A stretch of DNA of 64,000 nt, taken from positions 1,318,927 to 1,382,926 of the forward strand of contig NC_057925.1 in NCBI RefSeq assembly GCF_018873765.1. The letters are read 5' to 3'. The notes beneath the pieces are model-generated. The model searched no databases. It was not told the origin of the DNA and saw only the letters and a program-made list of their open reading frames with translations. Shown piece by piece: positions 59,101 through 64,000 of this stretch (its first letter is position 1; the number at the start of each line of letters is the position of its first letter). This stretch comes from Telopea speciosissima (taxonomy: Eukaryota; Streptophyta; Magnoliopsida; Proteales; Proteaceae). The position numbers and the translations under genes were made by a program.

Positions 59101-62100
59101 AAAACTGAGGTCCTCACAAAGAGAAAGGAAAGTAAGAGGGATGAAGAGTAAAAATGAAAAAATGGGATAAGAAAAGTGAGTAATGAAAAATGAAAAATGA
59201 AAGTAAGAGGAAAGAGGATAGCCAGGAAACCAGGAAAATCTCAGCTACATGGTGTTGGTAACGTGGATCCTTGCCCTCCAATAGGCTCTATCTGAGGTCA
59301 TACCTGGCACAAGACCCAGACTATGCATGTCTTTCTTCACAACCTCACCCATGGTCACTTTAGGCCTGTCCCTAGCTCTAATAGATCCTTCGATCAGCAT
59401 CAGATCACCCTCCTTACTGGGGCATCCTTAGGCATTCGTTGCACATGGCCACACCACCTCAGATGACATTCTCGGAGCTTGTCAATGATCGGGGCAACTC
59501 CCACATCAGCTCTAATATGTTCGCTCCTCACTTTATCCTTTCTATTTTTGCCACACATCCATCTTAACATCCTCATTTCTGCAACACAGCTTCACTATAT
59601 GACACTTCTTAACTGCCCAACATTCCGCCCCATACATCATAGCAGGTCGGACAACTGTAGAACTATCCTTTAAGCTTTATATGAATGTGTCGTTGCACCT
59701 ATCCACTTCTTCCCACTTTAATTCTTTGTGAAACATCATCATCTATGTCACCTTCTTTGTGTATGATAGACCCCAGGGTATCTCTCTCTCCTCAATTTTC
59801 ACCATGTCATCATCCATCAAAGTGTGAATAAAGTTACACCTCATATATTCCATCTTTGATCTACTAATCTTAAAGCCTCTTGTTTCCAAGGTTGATCTCC
59901 ACATATCTAACTTAGCATTAATCCCTGCTTTTGTCTCACCCACCAAAATGATACCATCGGCGAAGAGCATACACCACGGTAACTCGTCTTGGATGTTCTT
60001 GGTTAATTCATCCATGATAAGCTCAAACAGATAAGGGCTTAGGAGATTTTCTTACTAAGTCATAAAATTTCTTGTAGGAAATGGATAATAGATGTGAAAA
60101 TCATTAGAATGGAGAACATACAGTATCCTGAAAAGGGTGCTTGAAAACTCGACAATGGATGCTTCAAGATTGCTCTAGAAACTAACCATCTGCTAGATAA
60201 TTCCAAAAAAAATTATTAGGTGCAAAACTCCAAATAGGGTTGAGGGTGGTTTTGTTGTTGTATATAGGGGTGTAAATGAATCGCCGAAATCCGTTTCCGT
60301 ATCCGTTTAGCACTATCCGAATCCGTCCGAAAGATAAATAGATGCGGATACGGATAGGCTATAACTATCCGAAAAGCTATATTTACATGTAAACGGATAA
60401 AATATCCAATCCGTATCCGTTTAGCACTATCCGAATTCGTCCGAAAGCTAATCGGATGCGGATGCGGATGCGGATATAGCACTATTTGAGCCGAATTCGA
60501 TCCGTTTACGTCCCTAGTTGTATATGGCTACCTTGATAGGTATTAGCCCTTGGAGTTTTTCTCATGTCATCCAGTCTTCCAGGTGATTATATTCCTTTTT
60601 TCAGATATTGCACTTTTGGGTCAAATGCCTCTATTTTATATTGTTCTTAGGCCAATCTATATCCCATGCATGTTCATTAGATTTCTGCAAAAGAACTTGC
60701 TTTTGTAAATCTTTCCTACACTCTCACTTATTGTGTCTCCTTCACATAACTTGGTGATAATATTCACAGCACTAGCTCATCACTGCCAAATGTCACACTT
60801 AAGTTATATCATTCGTAGGTTAAACCTTAAATTTTTTAATAATATGAACTGATATTTCTCTTTTTTATTTGGAAACAGATGATATGAAAGTTTCCTTGCA
60901 ATTTTATGATGGAAAGCCGATGTCTGCATCAGTTCCAAGTCGCGTAACATGTACTGTTGCTGAAGCACAAGATCCTATGAAAGGGATAACAGCCACGCCT
61001 CAGTATGTGTCATAATGTTGTTTCATATACCACTTGATTTGCTAGCCTTTTAGTATATGTATCTCTTTTTGCTAAATTTTAGTATATGCATCTATTTAAC
61101 TGAAATAAACACTTGATATATTGATGCAGTTGCATGTACCTGGCTGGACCGACATGACTCGATCTGGAAGCCCAGACCGAGACGAACCCAGCCCAAACCG
61201 AGATTCTGGTCCAATAGGGGGTTGGTAGGGGCTTATTTAGTTATTTGAGGTTATTCTTGTAGATACATAGGAGTTCCTGTTTTAGTGCTACTTCTCTGTT
61301 CCTGCAACTAGTGACAGTAACGGCCCTACATAATTGAATAGATCTCCCCTAACTCTTCCTTTTTCTCTCAGAATTTGGGAGTCATATGGTCGATCCAAGT
61401 TGCAAATTTTGCGACCATCAGACTTTATAAACTGAGAGTTTCAAACTGAATCTCAGATCTGGTTCCTCTTTTACCACCTGGCCTTATTGAAGGGAAATTT
61501 CTTCAGTTCTCTGATGGCTGGTTTGGCTGACTATTCCTTGAGGTTTAGAAGACTGTGGGATAGGAACTTCCTGAAATTTCAGTCCAATCAGAGGTTATAC
61601 GAGAGAGATCTCTCATTCGTAAGAAGATCTTCTCTCCACCATTATTGTTTCCATCATGAGGAAGAAGTGCTCTTCTTATTATTACCCTTAAAGACATTTA
61701 TTGTTATTACACCAAAGCTCCTGTCTTTTTCGAGTCCATTTTATTTCATTCCCCTTCTTATTTGAATTCCAGAAAAGGCCCTCTTTTAGATTTAATTACC
61801 ATTTAGTCCCTTATTTTGTTATCTTGCCGCTTGCCCAAGAGGGGTCCAAAACTTCCATATAGTTACAGATTTGTCACTCAATCATTAATTTGAGATATTA
61901 ATCTTACTAGTGGGCCCATAGCGACCCAAAAGCAAGGTTTTGTGACCCAGGATTGCATTATATATGGTGTGCAGCTGCAATACATTACCGTAGTCGTCAG
62001 AAAAGCAAAAATGAGGTCAAAGATAGTCTCGGTACAAAACTGTTAAATGTTCGTTCGTGTAGGATTTTTTTGCTCGTCCACCTCACTGTTAGTGTCAAAT

Positions 62101-62243
62101 TACTTTCTGAATCCATCTGCATAGTCACTTGCTTCATGTTTGTAGCTGTCACTATTTGGTTATTGGTTTGATGACTTTTATCAATACCTTGGTTAAAATA
62201 CAGGTACAAAAAGGTTTTGCTGGACAATGGGCTTACTGTACTG
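53181..62243 (+). CDS. mitochondrial elongation factor P (EF-P), 5' nine exons
   Basis: Exons: 53181-53384, 53864-53894, 53999-54012, 54115-54165, 54475-54544, 56434-56500, 56621-56688, 60879-61002 and 62204-62243. All introns are GT-AG and phases agree. The 223 residues here start with an Arg-rich, acid-poor mitochondrial presequence (MQAIRRRVFKSLF) and then read as EF-P: GTDVRPGNVVQRK, DRIYQVLKAQHTQ, HGRGGATIQVELRDVDSG (KOW-like N-domain), then FRTDEAIE.VFVEEKSFTFLY and MEPKTFEQIEVDKDLFG (OB domain II), then FYDGKPMSASVPSRVTC and TPQYKKVLLDNGLTVLV-type domain III. EF-P relieves ribosome stalling at proline-rich stretches; here it would act on mitochondrial ribosomes. The tip residue equivalent to the modified lysine of E. 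coli EF-P is Arg (R94). Exon 9 ends in phase 0 at a GTATGT donor. The last exon, expected to start VPPF, is not in the window. Exon 3 is a 14-base micro-exon. Confidence 0.92.
54775..55040. repeat. decayed hAT-like tract in EF-P intron 5
   Basis: Begins CAGGGGTGTCAAACTGG and continues with GGTCGGTTCGGTTGGGC, the typical left end of plant hAT MITEs. No matching right end was found. Confidence 0.4.
58266..58404. mobile_element. hAT-like MITE, CATAGTTGTCAAGGCG family, 139 bp
   Basis: TIRs CATAGTTGTCAA and (right, reversed) CATAGTTGTCAC. Flanked by perfect 8 bp direct repeats GTGGTAAT (58258-58265 and 58405-58412). The interior is rich in GGCGCCTAGGCG words. Confidence 0.9.
59019..60040 (-). mobile_element. 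RTE-clade LINE, 5'-truncated, 17 bp target duplication
   Basis: Minus-strand translation gives LSPYLFELIMDELTKN, PWCMLFADGIILV (catalytic FADD-type box, here FADG), GFKISRSKMEYMRC and a DDDMVKIEEREIP block, then the C-terminal region ending in ARDRPKVTMGEVVKKD..SLG and RARIHVTNTM. The 3' end is AAGGCTGAG followed by a (TTG)n tail at 59019-59041, the RTE signature. Flanks AGGAGATTTCCTTACTA (59002-59018) and AGGAGATTTTCTTACTA (60041-60057) are a 17 bp duplication with one mismatch. The 5' part of the ORF is absent and the remaining frame has several stops and shifts. Confidence 0.93.
60265..60516. mobile_element. hAT-like MITE, 252 bp, perfect 8 bp duplication
   Basis: Ends TAGGGGTGTAAATG and (reversed) TAGGGACGTAAACG. 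Flanks GTTGTATA at 60257-60264 and 60517-60524 are identical. Inside, CCGTATCCGTTTAGCACTAT recurs twice in the same direction, followed each time by TCCGTCCGAAAG or a close variant, so the element holds an internal duplication. Confidence 0.92.
61003..62203 (+). other. intron 8 of the EF-P gene
   Basis: 61130-61500 contains GGACCGACATGACTCG and a GGGGGTTGGTAGGGGC stretch that may be a transposon or LTR relic. No firm ends. Confidence 0.5.
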
Positions 62244-62487
62244 GTATGTTATTATTGTAAAATCTTATATAGTTTTCTTCTCTTTCTGTTATTCTACTTT
62301 GATCATGTCTTAATTGCTTATGTGCTTCTTCATTGTCATCTTTCCCCCTCCCTTCTTTTTCTTGCTATCCTACAGTTACCAAAACAATACAAAAAAATAT
62401 TTAACAGAGGTTTCTATGTAATTTAAAACTGTGATTGATTCATTCTCATTAGCAGTTAGAGGGAAACTCTATGGGAACTTGCTAAAC

Positions 62488-62737
62488 ATGTTAGAGCTCA
62501 TGTGGTAAGGGTATTATGGGTACTTCGGTAAATAATCATGTATTTGACCTTCTTAGGTATTCTCATGTTAGCATGGGCGTATTTTTGTAATCTTACATAT
62601 CTATTCTCAAGTAGTAAATATAGGGGTGAGAAATCGATTCTTTCCTCAAGTGTTTGCCGCTTCTTCTTCTTCTTCCTTCATCCTCTTTTCTCCCTTGTTG
62701 TTTCCTTTATTAATTTGAACTTGGTATCAAAGCTGGG
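62488..62737 (+). mobile_element. possible Copia-type LTR fossil with primer-binding site
   Basis: Starts TGTTAGAGCTCATG, contains CTT-rich DNA, and is followed by TTGGTATCAAAGCTGGG, close to the initiator Met tRNA primer site used by plant Copia elements. No coding region is recognised after it and no second LTR is present. It looks old and incomplete. Confidence 0.4.
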
Positions 62738-62999
62738 TTGAGAGAAGGGTGGATTGAGTTTTCCACCCATCAACTAGAAGACTTGATAATGAAAAGTTGA
62801 AGCTTTGAAGACAGACTGATGAAGAAAGAAGAAAAACAGGGGTACTGGCAGCCCTTTGGTTCAACATATTTTCTCTCTCTCATCAGACGTCAGTTGGAGG
62901 TGGGACATAGCCCATGGGAATCGCCCTAGGGCTCTCTTTCAAGCCTTCAAGACCCCTGTTGCAAAGGTGGTGCCACATTTTTCTACAACTCTATTTTCC

Positions 63000-63628
63000 A
63001 CTTCTCTGTAGTACTGCCAGCTTCTGGTTTGCTGGCTGTTCTCTTCTTTGAATGCTATATTTGAGGTAAACCATTATATGGTTTTCTGGCAATATAATAG
63101 AAGAATTCTCCCTATTGCAAGGGAGTGGATTTGGGTGGATATGACTTATGCTGGGAAGTCAATCTGTGATTTTGCCGGCTAGCTCATCCTTGGTGCTACT
63201 CTCAATCATATTTGGATGGAGCGCAATCTTCACAGCATAGTTACCAAGGCGGCAAGGTGACCATGACATTTTAGAGGGTCCAAAATTAAGGCGACACCAT
63301 CAAGACGGCAAGGCACCCGTCTAGGCGACACCTTGATAACTATACTTCGCAGATAGACCTCCAACTCCTATTCCTTCGATAAGATCTAGAATTCCATCTA
63401 CTTTGATGTTAGCTCTAAGCTCTACGTGTTACCTCGTCTTAGTGTTCCAGATTTCTAAGGAACAGGCTTATTGTTGTCTCCTCGGGCTTGCCTTTGACTT
63501 TGTTGCAACCATTTGTCCCACTCTGTTGAGAGTTGGGTGCTGCTTGTTTTGTTTTCTTTCTCTTGTATTTCCTCTTTTCTCCTTTTGGGGCTTCTTGGTA
63601 ATGAATTCTTTATTCACCAAAAAAAAAA
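63000..63628 (+). mobile_element. L1-type LINE 3' end with poly(A), interrupted by a MITE
   Basis: Translation gives WVDMTYAGKSICDFAG, then LGATLNHIWMERNLHS, and after the MITE SIYFDVSSKL, matching the last part of plant L1 ORF2 (AGK...IYHIWMERNLR...ILxxI..DVRxKL). The 3' UTR ends TTCTTTATTCACC followed by nine or ten A. Stops break the frame. Confidence 0.8.
63236..63344. mobile_element. hAT-like MITE, CATAGTTGTCAAGGCG family, inside the L1 tail
   Basis: Ends CATAGTTACCAAGGCGG and (reversed) TATAGTTATCAAGGTGTC. Flanks CTTCACAG (63228-63235) and CTTCGCAG (63345-63352) match at 7 of 8 bases. Same family as 58266-58404. It splits the LINE coding remnant, so it came later. Confidence 0.85.
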
Positions 63629-64000
63629 TTCTGTTATTATTTTTGAACTATTAGATCTAGATTCAGATTTGGCTGTATCAATCATTAGATCAAAATCTGA
63701 CTGTTAAATCTGAAATCAGATCTGGACCATATCTGGCCGTTAGATCAGTATCTCTTCATAGTTCATACTGTTAGTGGGCCCATTACCTGCAGGCCAATCA
63801 GATCCATTAGATCTGATCGATTTGCATAAAAAGATGAACCTTAAGCAAAAAATGAAAGAATCAGACATAAATGGATGTAATGAAATGCCTATGTAAACTG
63901 GGCACAGGTAAATTTCCACCACTATTGATCATGTCCTATGCCAACAAGTTCCAAGAGCAGATGATTGATGAGGAAGTTTTGGTAATCTGCATGGGGTGAT
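63629..64000. other. right edge, EF-P intron sequence
   Basis: CTGATT/AGATCTG words recur around 63655-63760 (TTAGATCTAGATTCAGATTTGGCTG-type). The next EF-P exon is not seen. Confidence 0.4.

Larger units (their letters stand above)
56689..60878 (+). other. 4.2 kb intron 7 of the EF-P gene
   Basis: Hosts two short hAT-like MITEs and an RTE LINE. 56.8-58.2 kb is otherwise unannotated; the frames near 57181-57491 follow CCACTGCCTCTCACC-type repeats and are not called. Confidence 0.85.

Noticed and set aside
63890-64000. Candidate last EF-P exon after the ACTGGGCACAG acceptor-like site
   Set aside because: The translation does not give the expected VPPF..GE.I domain III end; the real exon must lie to the right.

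Overview
The window reads as nuclear DNA of a land plant, most likely a woody, non-grass flowering plant. Its genes are split by GT-AG introns, AT-rich spacers are full of decayed transposons, and the recognisable proteins are all plant families: a P-class PPR protein, an APR-like thioredoxin-fold protein, an arabinogalactan peptide and an A20 stress-associated protein. Species cannot be fixed by eye. There are no operons, CRISPR arrays, rRNA or convincing tRNA genes.

Layout. 1-5 kb holds two host-gene remnants (an A20 zinc-finger fragment and an F-box-associated fragment) between two copies of a ~300 bp direct repeat, then an L1-type LINE remnant and a small Mutator-like foldback. 6.7-8.0 kb is a Mutator-like element with long inverted ends and a 9 bp target duplication. 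A 59-residue arabinogalactan peptide gene sits at 9.0-9.2 kb. 9.5-22.9 kb is repeat-rich and holds another long-TIR element (18.6-19.9 kb) carrying an open frame without an ATG. A two-exon DUF6821-type membrane protein gene lies at 23.1-24.1 kb on the minus strand. 24.3-28 kb is again repeat-rich, with a 436 bp hAT-like element and Mutator-like MITEs.

30.7-39.1 kb is a four-exon gene on the minus strand for a 300-residue 5'-adenylylsulfate reductase-like protein (APRL5/7 type). Its 6.4 kb first intron has absorbed a cluster of LTR fossils, one of which contains a second Mutator-like element. 39.2-46.5 kb shows no clear gene. 46.6-48.8 kb (minus) is an intronless 733-residue PPR gene resembling Arabidopsis At4g28010. 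A third Mutator-like element (50.3-52.2 kb) sits between it and a divergently oriented mitochondrial elongation factor P gene that starts at 53.2 kb and runs off the right edge. Nine EF-P exons are resolved here, including a 14 nt micro-exon. Its introns carry an RTE-clade LINE with a 17 bp target duplication, three short hAT-like MITEs with 8 bp duplications, an L1 tail and an LTR-like fossil.

The genes are independent host genes and no shared pathway is evident. I did not find a convincing new biological system. The most informative signals are the boundary-resolved mobile element families and their nesting, the small genes and exons below usual length cut-offs, and a few substituted key residues (A20 finger, EF-P tip, APRL active site).
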